A stretch of DNA of 64,000 bases from Nereocystis luetkeana (lineage: Eukaryota; Sar; Phaeophyceae; Laminariales; Laminariaceae). The notes beneath the pieces are model-generated. The model saw nothing but the letters and a program-made list of their open reading frames with translations. It did not search any database and was not told the DNA's origin. The stretch is taken from positions 12,581,938 to 12,645,937 of the forward strand of contig JARUPZ010000008.1 in assembly GCA_031213475.1 (NCBI GenBank). Reading direction: 5' to 3'. A program made the position numbers and the translations under genes. This document shows positions 54,983-64,000 of this stretch, piece by piece (positions within the stretch are counted from its first letter, which is position 1; the number at the start of each line of letters is the position of its first letter).

Positions 54983-55232
54983 CCGTATGACACTATCACA
55001 CTGGGTGATGAGACAACACACACCCTGGGACGAATTTCAGACCCGGTTTCCACAAAAACATGCCTTAAGGGAGGCACAAAAAACGAAGATGGGGGCTTTG
55101 GAAATATTTTGTCGAGAAGGTTGGGTAGACTCTTCGCTCGTCGTATTCAGTACGGCCTCCCCGTTGTCGAGAAACCCACCTGTGAAAATCGTCCGAGGGG
55201 TTGTGTTATCTTATCACCCTAGTGTGATACGG
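54983..55232. mobile_element. MITE-3 copy b
   Basis: TA|CCGTATGACACTATCACACT on the left, and ATCACCCTAGTGTGATACGG on the right. About 250 bp, non-coding. Confidence 0.85.
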
Positions 55233-55239
55233 CAGCAAG

Positions 55240-55565
55240 CCCTCCTCCCCCCTCCCCACTACTCTGTTCGCGCCTTCATTTTTATCTCGAGAAGACGTGA
55301 TCATCATCAGCCCTTTTTCCCTCGTCGACTTGCGTCTAATTGAAGTGCTTTCTACCTACCTACGTACCCATCCATGCTACGCGCTCGCAGCTCTCAGCTC
55401 TCGGCTCTCAGGAGTGTGTTCCTTTTTTTTGTTTTTTCATTTTTGCAAATAAAATAAATTATCACCCCGGTGGGATCTGAGTTCACGGGATCAAATCCTA
55501 GGTGGCGTTCGAGGCTACGTCATACCACTACACGACCGGGGCCACACTGCCTCCATTTAAAAATA
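55240..55565 (-). repeat. SINE body (family A) with a different tRNA-like head
   Basis: On the minus strand: 'tggccccggtcgtgtagtgg' (A box), 'tttgatcccgtgaactcaga' (B-box region), then 'caccggggtg', which can pair with the first bases as an acceptor stem. The body (cctcgtcgac, ataaaaatgaaggcgcgaac reversed) is that of family A. Confidence 0.7.
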
Positions 55566-55615
55566 CATACCTGGTATAAACCTACCCACAATGGTACGCA
55601 TCACCTTGTATAAAT

Positions 55616-55711
55616 TTAACCCTTTTAGGACTGCAGTCCTGTTTCGAGGTCAAACTACTCGGAAGCAGTGTGGTTTGTCCCCTAACGGGACTGCAGCCCT
55701 GGAAGGGTTAA
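55616..55711. mobile_element. MITE-2 copy b (TTAA on both sides)
   Basis: TTAA|CCCTTTTAGGACTGCAGTCC ... GGACTGCAGCCCTGGAAGGG (approx.)|TTAA. CCC termini plus TTAA targets are hallmarks of piggyBac-type transposons. Confidence 0.85.
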
Positions 55712-55822
55712 GCAGCAGTGGTGTTAGGGGGGGGCTAATGTTGTAGTCAGAACCCACGATGGACCCAAGAAGCGTATTATTCCCCAATGTCTACCAGCCA
55801 TATTTGGTTGTGATTACTATTA

Positions 55823-55925
55823 TTACAGGGGACAGTAATCAGGACCCATGTCTTACAAACAAAAAACTACATATTCCACCATTTTTACTCTGCAGATTTG
55901 GTCCTGATTACCATGTTCCCCTGTA
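55823..55925. mobile_element. MITE-1 copy f (diverged)
   Basis: TTACAGGGGACAGTAATCAG on the left and CTGATTACCATGTTCCCCTG-like sequence on the right, 103 bp. Most diverged member. Confidence 0.75.
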
Positions 55926-57189
55926 CATAAGTAGTCGTGCTAAATAGCTGCTAAATACTGCTTGCTGCGCGCTTCCACAACAATACTGCTGTCAGTAAGA
56001 CGGTTGGTTGGTGAAGCCGCACCTCCCATTTTGTTTGGCAAGACCGCACCTGACGGTCTGGTTTTGACCTTTCAGGGGCTTCGATTAACCCTCTTGGATA
56101 CATATCGCACGTACTGTAGTGTATAAACTATTAATATATACACTGGTTGTGCTACTGTAGATGTGGACGGGTAGACAAAACGGTTTAATGTGGAGAGCAC
56201 ACACGAACACGTATTAATAGGTATAGGAGGGGGCATTGCCGAAAAAAGTGATGATTATTACGGCGGCATCAGGCGTTAGCCAGACCAAGCAGCGCAGCCC
56301 GGGCTGCTGAGGTATACCTGGTGTAGGGGATGCCCATTACCTGGTAATATCAAAGCGCGGGCCTGATCTCCGACAATCGCACACTGCTGCTGCTGCTGCT
56401 GCTGCTGCTGCTACAGCATAATAATACGGGTATTCGTTGTTTTTCATTTTAATCCTTCCGGGGCCCCTTTGATAGCGACAAAAACAACGGTTGACATTTT
56501 TTTTTTTGTGTGTTTGTCAACCATTAAACCGTCCACGAGCAGCGTAGAGCACCCAACAGCAGTAGTACGGGTAAGATGGTGAGATCGTGATGCGCCCGTC
56601 CCGCCCTGCCGCACCCCATGTACGTACGACCCTCCATTAAGGATTAAAAACAGTACGTGTCAAGTGTCGTACTGCTGTGCCGTGCGCTTTGAAGACGCTT
56701 GGTGATACCAGAGAGGGGGTTTACCTTCCACACGATGACGATGACTACAGCAATGGGGTCACTGCTGTGTACAAAACGAATGAATACAGCTACAGCAGCG
56801 GTAGACCCCGTCTGAGGCGTCAAGGCCCTTCGGTTTGATGCTTTCGCGTGGATAATATCAGGTAAATCGGCTTGCCACCAGGGGAAAAAACTGCTCAGGG
56901 TTACAGCAGTAGTACGTACGTACGTACATACATACGCCTAGTATTTTTTACATGCATTGCTATTTTTTGTTTGCAATGCTTCCCTAGTAAGATATATGAC
57001 GGAACTAGTTTGCCTGTCCTGAGTTGATGATAATTTGGGTGTATACCACAGCACTACTGTGACACTAATCTTGAGTCAATCAGACCCAATCAACCATTGA
57101 AACGGTGGACCCTTCGGCTCGTACACGGCAGTATTCTTCGACCATAGTGTCGAGTAAGTGCCGAACTCCACCTGGGGGGGGGAGTTGGT

Positions 57190-58340
57190 AAGCCGCACCT
57201 GGCATATTGTTCTGGTTGCTATAGAACTGCTTGCAGATATCTCACTCTCTGAGCGTGCTCGGTTGGTACATCCCTGGCCTCTCCGAGCTCCCACTTGGAA
57301 ATCGCCTCCCTTTACTACTTGCCGGACCTTTCCAGCGGTTCTTTGTTTTCTCCATTTCTCTTGGCACTTTCGGTTCTTTTCCCCTTTTTCCTTCTTTCGC
57401 TTCGTGTGCGTGCGTGTAGTCGGGGTACGGCACCGCGGGCGAGCCCGGCGCCGTCACGGGTGTCAGCGGGTGCTGGCGGGTAGAGGGGGGGGTTGCAAGG
57501 AGCGCGGTCGCCGTTTTCGTGGCTAGGCGTTGCGTGTGCCTCCAGACACGAGGGATGCATGAACGGGCTCTGTCTGGCCTCCATTTGTGATTTTGTATAG
57601 AGTATGCACGAGTGTACAAGGGTCGTTCGGGATTGCAAGATGAGATTCAAGCGGTGCTTATTTTTGCGACCAAGCTGAAGTTCGAAGAGAGAGCTACGCA
57701 GTCTGAGCACCAACATTGTTGAGCTGACGAACGACGGCCATGGTGGGCACCGGGCTTCACGCGAGGCGGGCGGCGGGGCTCACTCTGGCAGAGAGTGAGG
57801 AAAGCCTTACCCGGACCGAATCGGAAGCAAGGTGGTCGCGAGAGGGGCGGGCGGCGTACGAGGCTGAGAGAGCTCTGCTGTTCGATGTTTTTTATTTTCT
57901 GACCGGTGCTAGGTGTTCCAATCAGGCAGAAAATTATGATATAAGCGGACGGGGATTTTTTTTTTCTTTCCAATTTTTTCGGTTTTCTTTTCGTTATTTT
58001 GCGGTGCTGCTGTGCCGTGCTGTGTTTTCTCTTTCGTACATACAGCAACCATATCGAAAGAAGGGTAGGGCCTACCTGGGGTATGTTCGTACGCACGGCA
58101 TGTGAGCGAGCGTGGTGGGCGGAACCGCCCCCGACGCGAAGCGTATGTGGCGTCCGAGCTGTTTTTTCCTGAAGCATGGTGGCGGGACTCTTGCCATTAT
58201 CAAGTCGCCAGTTTGCAACTCCAATATTAAAAACACTATATCCTATCATGGACCTCCGTCCTCTTCGCATAATTTGATATACCTTTTCTTCCTGGCGTAG
58301 GCCGCCCGCGGAGCAAAGCGCCTTGTACGTATTATACAAC
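57190..58340 (+). repeat. 1.1 kb dispersed repeat, copy B
   Basis: Opposite orientation to 26713-27785. Shared: 'gtgctcggttggtacatccc', 'ttgccggacctttccagcgg', 'caccgggcttcacgcgaggc' and, near the end, 'cggaaccgc..gacgcgaagcg'. The outer end 'aaagcgccttgtacgta' matches the outer end of copy A. No transposase motif is visible. Confidence 0.7.
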
Positions 58341-58589
58341 AGTCAGTAGCACCTGGATTACAGGGGGGATGGTAGATAGACTACAGCAGGACCTATTTTG
58401 GGGGCTTAAGTCATGGCCTAAATAAGTGTTACCAGGTATATGGATTTTTACCACAAACCGCTGAAACCCCTAAACGATAACGCCTGCCCAAGTTTTGCAG
58501 AGCTGCATGCCATAGCTTGTTATTAATATATAGATACATACGTTCACAGAGATATGTGACCACTACGAAGGTAGTTGCCTGATTATGTA

Positions 58590-58693
58590 TTATGGGGGGC
58601 CATAGTTAACAGGACCTATGGTATACATAAAAACCTATATGTTTAACCATTTTTACTAACAATATTTGGTCCTGTCAACTATGGCCCCCCGTA
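58590..58693. mobile_element. MITE-1 copy g
   Basis: TTATGGGGGGCCATAGTTAA ... TCAACTATGGCCCCCCGTA. At 58636 it has plain TA, where copy a has TACCAGGTA. Confidence 0.88.
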
Positions 58694-59029
58694 GTAGTAA
58701 GCCGCCGACTATTAATAGTTGGTTGCCATTGGTTGGCCAGATACTCCAATCAGTTTGCTGCTATGGCTCACTGTAATCCGCCCACTGCTAACTGTAGTCG
58801 TTCGTCTGGGTATCATAGGCAAGGATGCGTATTTCTCGGCGGCGGTCAGTACTCGAAAATAATAGAGCTCGTGGATTTTTTTTTATTGAGAGAAACTTCG
58901 CGAGAATCCTATCCCTCCCACCAAAACCGCCCCCGGAACAGTATGGAAACCCCTGTTTTTTCATGCTCAAATTGTTGAAAGTTTTGTACGTCTAGCTTTT
59001 ACCGTGTTTTCCAACCCCCAAACAATCTA

Positions 59030-59080
59030 ATATATATATATATATATATATATATTATACCAGGTATATACCAGGTATAT
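59030..59080. repeat. (TA)n followed by two TACCAGGTA motifs
   Basis: About 14 TA units, then 'taccaggtatataccaggta': the motif occurs twice, 11 bases apart. Confidence 0.95.
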
Positions 59081-59860
59081 ATTTATTGAAGTCAACGAGG
59101 GCATGGGAAAATTATGGAACTACGTGAAAAAAAAGCAACCAGTCAAAATGCTTGGGATACTCACACTCTGAGCAACTACTTTAAAAGTACGCAGGGCAAA
59201 ACCGCAGAAAAATAAAAAAACATGAAGGCCTGAACGGATCGTACACTTGGGCTTTCATGGAGCACATGGGCTACCGGGTATGATAGTTTCGGTCCCCGCC
59301 TTTCATGGAGTACATGGGCCGTACTGTCCTTGAACGACAGGAAATAAGCAACATTTTTCGGAAAGGCTGAAGAACGCTTTTCAACGGAATTTTCCCGGTT
59401 CCAGCTTGGGGAAATGCGCCTCCCTAGTACTAAATAGGTGCCACACAGAGCAGTTGCGTGCGGTGCTTTGCGGTGGTTGTGCGTGATTGTATCTGACTGG
59501 CATGTTTGATACTAAAGGCTGACTTAGTTGGCTTACTTCGCCACACCCAACTACCAATATAGAATTAGCAGCCGTGAGATCCAGCCAAGGCATGTCTTAC
59601 CTACCAGCCAACGTAGCAATCAACCCGAAAATACTGCCATGGTATCCCCTCATGGATGGAGAATCGGGACGGACACTGGGTGTCCTGGGGTCATTGGACA
59701 CAAAAGCAAATACACACGCACATAAGATCGGCTTGATCCCTTCGACAGTTTAACTGTTTTAGAACCGCACGCCCGTTTTGGAGACGAATTGCTCGGAATT
59801 AGAGCCAAAATTGGTGTCAACTATGCGCTTATATGGTTTTGCACAGCAGTGCATGCAGTA

Positions 59861-60116
59861 CCGCATCACACTATCACACTAGGGTGGAAAGATAGCACAC
59901 CCCTTTCAACCAAATTTTATCGACAACGGGGAGAGTGCAAACGCCAAGCGATCCGTCTATGGACACAGATCTCGACAAGATCTGCCCAGCGTCACCAACC
60001 TGGTTGTTGTGTGTGCTGTGCGCCCCCCCCCCCCCCCTAGTTCGGGAGGAAATCGCCTCTGAAAGTTCGTCCCGAGGGGTGTGTTGCCTTATCACCCGTG
60101 TGATAGTGCCATACGG
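59861..60116. mobile_element. MITE-3 copy c
   Basis: TA|CCGCATCACACTATCACACT ... GTGTGATAGTGCCATACGG. About 256 bp, with a C run of 13 inside. Confidence 0.85.
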
Positions 60117-60144
60117 CAGTCAAAAAGGTCAACTAAGCCTTCTA

Positions 60145-60349
60145 TTCACGGGGGACCATAGTAAATACGACCCAATAGTGTCGGTAAAAATAGCGAAATA
60201 TATAGGTTTTTGTCTGTACCGTAGGTCCTATTTAATACCTGGTATGGTTCTCCCCGTAATAGGGCAAACTGCAGTCTTGTTTAGGGAACAGACCACTCAG
60301 ATTTCAAGTAGATTGCCCCCAAGATGGGACTGCAGATCTAAAAGGATCA
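60145..60349. mobile_element. MITE-1 copy h adjoining a MITE-2 fragment
   Basis: MITE-1: TTCACGGGGGACCATAGTAA (60145) to CCCCGTAA|TA (60259), with TACCTGGTA at 60236-60244. Directly after it, 60261-60349 matches MITE-2 (actgcagtc..gggactgcagatctaaaagg) with the left end missing. Confidence 0.8.
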
Positions 60350-60597
60350 AGCTAACCACAATACACGCATACACAAAACAGCCGAAGAAAAAAGCCAACC
60401 AGTCCATATTCAGCTTTGCAATCTACAGAGTGTAGCAGCGGCACAGCCCAAAGAAACCAACTATTAATAGTCGATATCCATCTTCGCCATCCATCTGCAG
60501 TTTTTATGCGGCAGCATACCCGGTACCAGGTGAATACAGCTGCATCATTTGTTTGGTTGTTCGTTTGTTTGTTTGTTTGCTTGATCATCACTTTTAT

Positions 60598-60745
60598 TTT
60601 CCAGCTTCTGGACAAAAGCCGTGGTCACAGGTGTCGTCTCTTCTCCCCCCCCGTACATACGTCCGTTTTTTTTTTATCGCGCATAGGGTTCAGCATTCCC
60701 ACTGCTCGTTGATATTCATCGAAATGTCCACCATGAAGCTCTGCA
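60598..60745 (-). repeat. SINE-like family B, truncated
   Basis: 'gccgtggtcacaggtgtcgtc', a C run and 'ggttcagcattcccactgctcg' match 40390-40500 and 50165-50270. The tRNA-like head is missing. Confidence 0.75.
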
Positions 60746-60968
60746 GTTTTAGTGTTATAGTACACATACCGTACTGTGACTATTGATCGGTCAGTCTGTC
60801 GGTAGGTCGTACACACGAAGTCTGCCTCCATCTCTTGTGGACTCCCCTTGACACACGAAATATACCATGTAGTTGGGAAGCGCCAGGGTCAACACGACCA
60901 CGCTGCAAACTATATCAGGGCAGTCTCGGTCCATAATGAATGATATCTTGACAGCAAGTCTGATGATA

Positions 60969-61561
60969 CCGTAAAACACGCATGATGACAGGTTCCCTCG
61001 GACAATTTTCAGAGCTGGGCGTCAAGACACCGGGGAGGGCGTACTGAATACGCCGAGAGATGAGTCTATGCAGCCTTCTCGAGGCGTTCTACGGTAGAGG
61101 TTCACCCTAATTTTTCTTAGGCTCCTCACTTAACCCTTTTAGAACTGCAGTCTCATTTGGGGGACAATCCACTCAAATTTCAAGTAGTTTGTCCCCAAAT
61201 CGGGACTGCGGTTCTAAAAGGGTTAAGGAGCTCCATACCTCACCCGAAAACTGACTTTTGGCAAAATCAAACTGCATCCCGATGAATAATCCCATGGCCC
61301 AACAACACAAGAACGACACTCTTCGAAACAAGATTGGCATTGCGACGAGTTTGGGGTTAAAGAACCCCGTCATTCAGAAAACGGTTTTGTGGAAGTATGC
61401 TATTAATACCTCTATGGTAGAATGCGTCTCTCGACGAAATCTTCGCAATCCCACCATTTTTTTGTGTGTGTGCCGCCCTCCCATGGTTTCTTGGAAACCG
61501 GGTCTGAAGTTTGTCCTAGGGGGTGTGTTATTTTATCACCCACTGTGATAGTATCATCCGG
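60969..61561. mobile_element. MITE-3 copy d, host of two nested insertions
   Basis: Outer ends TA|CCGTAAAACACGCATGATGA and ACTGTGATAGTATCATCCGG|TA. MITE-4 copy b occupies 61085-61424, and inside that MITE-2 copy d occupies 61134-61222 between TTAA at 61130 and TTAA at 61223. Confidence 0.88.
61085..61424. mobile_element. MITE-4 copy b, interrupted by MITE-2
   Basis: Ends CGTTCTACGGTAGAGGT and, reversed, CATTCTACCATAGAGGT. Without the 93 bp insertion and one TTAA it would be about 247 bp, like the copy at 48077. TATTAATA at 61401-61408 replaces TA at 48300. Confidence 0.9.
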
Positions 61562-61949
61562 TATAATCTCACGATACTGCGCGAAAAAAAAACACGTGTT
61601 TTTTGCGGACCATCATATATAAAAAAAAAACTACCTGTTTTTCTGTAGACCATCATCTATAAAGCGACCAAACAGAAACGGCGGGAGAGTGCGATGTTGC
61701 AAGCGTCGAGGAAGGTTGTGCAGCTGCACCAGTGAGTGTGACCACCTGTGTTTGATAAGGCACCGGAAAACAAAAAATGAAACAAATCGATGAGGTCTCG
61801 ATATTTAATACCTCGTACCTGGTAGTATTGAAGCCGTCGTTCAATATCTGCATAAAATACACACACACACGGGGACGCCAGAGGATTGAGGGCAGAACAC
61901 CTTCGACATCACACATATGATGTATCGAAATTTCGATACGATAGCCAAC

Positions 61950-62915
61950 AATATTCAAAGCGACCATGCTTCGCGCGTGTGTCGTACAGCTACCGCAATA
62001 CACCTGTGTCGCACTCCCCACAAAAAAAAAACTGATACTGCCAAAACTCCCGACAACAAAGACACTGGAACCACGTCTGCCACCGTTCTTTTTCCTGAGG
62101 ACATTTCGTCTTTCTGCTCTATAGCTCCGAACGTTCCCATCGAGGCAAAATTTAGAAGGGCAGATATTAGCTCCTGGGTGCACTCCCGTGGGTGTGTCAA
62201 AGCGACAGCACTTTCCGTGTCCTCCTTCGGGGCGGACCTAGTCACTGAAATTTGAAAATGTGGTTCCAGGCGCTTGAATTTTCGGCTTCTTGTACTGCTG
62301 TAGCCACGTCTATTTTGTCTGCTGTAGTACGAGAAGAAGGAACCCAAAACCTGTACGAGTACGTCCTCACAATATGCTGCACACAATTGGGCTCGAGTGC
62401 TCTCGCTTGCGCCAGTACTTTCTCTCCCGATGCCCACACCGACAACACGTAGTGCGCTCGCCTCGATATTGTAGACTGGCTGTGCTCTTGGAATGAGCAG
62501 CTAGAGAACAACAGAGCATGTTTTCTACAGTTGTATCTTACCCCAAGTATGTACATCAGCAGCTCCTCTGCGTTCCTCCTGCTCGTTCTACAGCAGAAAA
62601 AAATATACTCGGCTACGGTACGAGAAACCGAAAATTCAAGCGCCTGGAACCAGATTTCAAACTCCAGCGATAAGGTCCGCCTCGAAGGAGGATAGGGAAA
62701 GCGCTGTCGCTTTGACACAATATCGGGAGTTCACCAAGGAGCTGATATCTGCCCTGCCGAATTTTGGCTCGATGGGAACGTTCGGAGCTAGAGTAGGAAA
62801 ACGAAATGTCTTCAGGAAAAAGAACGGTGGCAGACGTGCTTCCAGTGTCTTTGTTGGCGGGAGTTTTTTCGTGTTTGGTGGGCAGTGCAACACAGGTGAG
62901 TATTACATCTCACGT
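61950..62915. repeat. Long inverted repeat carrying an exon-like sequence in both arms
   Basis: The left arm (about 61985-62350, read on the minus strand) and the right arm (about 62560-62900, plus strand) share 'caggcgcttgaattttcgg', 'aggagctgatatctgccct'-like text, 'tcgatgggaacgttcggagc' and 'caggaaaaagaacggtggca'. In both arms an ATG opens MSSGKRTVADV(L/V)PVSLL and a hydrophobic stretch like a signal peptide. The plus arm (ATG at 62806) reaches an intact GTGAGT donor at 62895; the minus arm has GTGTAT there. This may be a duplicated first exon of an unknown gene. Confidence 0.75.
62806..62894 (+). CDS. Possible first exon of an unknown secreted or membrane protein
   Basis: The frame reads Met-Ser-Ser-Gly-Lys-Arg, then a hydrophobic core (VLPVSLLAGVFSCLVG) and SATQ before GTGAGT at 62895. 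The same peptide start is conserved in the inverted copy on the other arm. No downstream exon was identified, so function and even expression are open. Confidence 0.35.
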
Positions 62916-63897
62916 TGCGGTTCGGACGCATCCCCTATCCCCGAAGCTAGCAGCATGCCTCCTTATGCTGCTTCGTGCGGCCGATGCTGTCTTATAATCA
63001 AGTTGCCATTCTTTCCATACCATACCCAACGACACCCGGCAGACACACACCTGGGATCTGGGAATCAGAGAATGCGAAAAGGCGAGGCTGAAAAGATGAA
63101 TGCTTTGATATTAATAGCAAGATTCTACAAAGGGCCCGAACAAATGGCACGCACGCGCAACTTCGCCACCACATCACTTGCAGGGTAAAGTTTTTTTTAA
63201 TCAGCAAAACTGAAAATTGAAAATTGAAAAATGCAACATGAAAAATTGAAAATGAAAAAAATAGAATGAGTGAAAACTTGAGAAATTAGTGTAAACTGCT
63301 TATCTCAATAGCCCGTGGCTTTGACGTTTTTGAGACGAATTTCAGAGGGGAAGCTTGCCGTAAGCAAAAAACGAAAATATGAAACCACACGAAGCATCTG
63401 CTGTAGGTCCCAACTGGAAAGGCTGTAGTGTTTACGCGATTTTAATGCCAATTGAAAAAGGCGAGACACGTGATTTGTATTATATGCATCTCAAAACATA
63501 CAAAAATGGTGTCACTAAGACGGCATTGCAGGAGAAAAAAATGGAAGACAGAGAAACGAAGATAACAAAGAGATGAATAAAAAGAGAAACAAAAGAAAAA
63601 AAAAAGAAAAAAAAGCAAAAAGAAAAGAATAAAGGAAGACAACACAACATTGAAGAAAGACATCAAGCAAAAGCAAAGAAGCAAATTCTCTGATAAAAGG
63701 TTCTGATCGCAAAGAAACAACGAAGAGTGGAAGAAAGCATAAGCACGCCGCCCGAGGCGAGATGGACACACAACGAGGGCCGGAAGGCACCCCGAGAAAA
63801 CATTTTTTTGGGCAAGACAAAATATGCACAAACTCAAACAAACCCAAACACACCCAAATGAGCAGAAAACAAGGCCGACTGCAGCAGGACTCGATGC

Positions 63898-64000
63898 AGA
63901 AGCCCACATGGGTGCAGAATTCAGCTGTAAACATTGACATTGACGTTGCCACGCGGCCCGCCGCCTCCTTCTTTTGTTCTTGGGTGATAGCGGCGTCCAT
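63898..64000 (-). CDS. Possible partial exon at the right edge
   Basis: Minus strand from 64000: ATG then DAAITQEQKKEAAGRVATSM, a non-repetitive, GC-rich, protein-like stretch, unlike the A-rich DNA at 63200-63750. It may be the start or an internal part of a gene that lies beyond the window. I do not recognise the family, and the donor is not clear. Confidence 0.3.

Larger units (their letters stand above)
47872..64000. other. Repeat-dense region with no complete gene recognised
   Basis: I looked for the missing C-terminal exons of the polyprenyl synthase (an Ala-Thr-Ala-Pro-Val motif) on the plus strand and did not find them. 51400-51870 is GC-rich with overlapping open frames on both strands that I do not recognise. 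The rest is covered by the repeat entries below, or is unassigned A/T-rich sequence (53760-54060, 56900-57170, 58330-58590, 59030-59400). Confidence 0.5.

Overview
This window is nuclear DNA of a eukaryote, most likely a photosynthetic heterokont (stramenopile) and probably a brown alga. Three things point that way. Genes are split into short exons with GT-AG introns up to about 5 kb. A tocopherol methyltransferase gene begins with a signal peptide followed by an Ala-Phe-Ala-Pro junction, the plastid-import signature of heterokont algae. About four fifths of the window is interspersed repeats and simple sequence. The species is an inference; no rRNA or organelle marker is present.

Four protein genes can be supported. 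(1) Minus strand, 17386 to 1838: a ten-exon gamma-tocopherol C-methyltransferase (VTE4-like), rebuilt exon by exon with matching splice phases. (2) Minus strand, 26161 to 23935: a two-exon protein of FNIP-like repeats with a minisatellite in its intron. (3) Minus strand, 32124 to 30532: a protein rich in Gln, His and Ala. (4) Plus strand, 33208 to 47871 and beyond: a long-chain polyprenyl diphosphate synthase with eight visible exons and both aspartate-rich motifs; its C-terminal exons were not found. Genes 1 and 4 both act on prenylated metabolites (tocopherol, and quinone side chains), but nothing in the sequence links their regulation.

Layout: 1-1837 flank of gene 1; 1838-17386 gene 1 with repeat-filled introns; 17387-23934 repeats; 23935-26161 gene 2; 26162-30531 a 1.1 kb repeat and GGGTC elements; 30532-32124 gene 3; 33208-47871 gene 4; 47872-64000 a dense repeat zone with two long inverted repeats, a triple-nested transposon, SINE-like units and one possible exon at the right edge.

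The repeats are the most informative part. I find several MITE families by eye: a TA-flanked family starting TTACGGGG (8 copies), a TTAA-flanked piggyBac-like family (about 5), a TA-flanked family starting CCGTATGA (4), a 241 bp element with 17 bp perfect inverted ends (2), and a family whose copies end in long poly-C tracts (about 12). There are also three kinds of tRNA-like SINE head. Comparing copies shows two recurrent micro-insertions at TA dinucleotides, TA to TACCTGGTA and TA to TATTAATA. Both motifs are far more frequent in the window than chance predicts. They look like transposon excision footprints and are the best candidate here for something undescribed. The polyprenyl synthase gene also carries three fossil tandem copies of the start of exon 3 and one of the end of exon 6.
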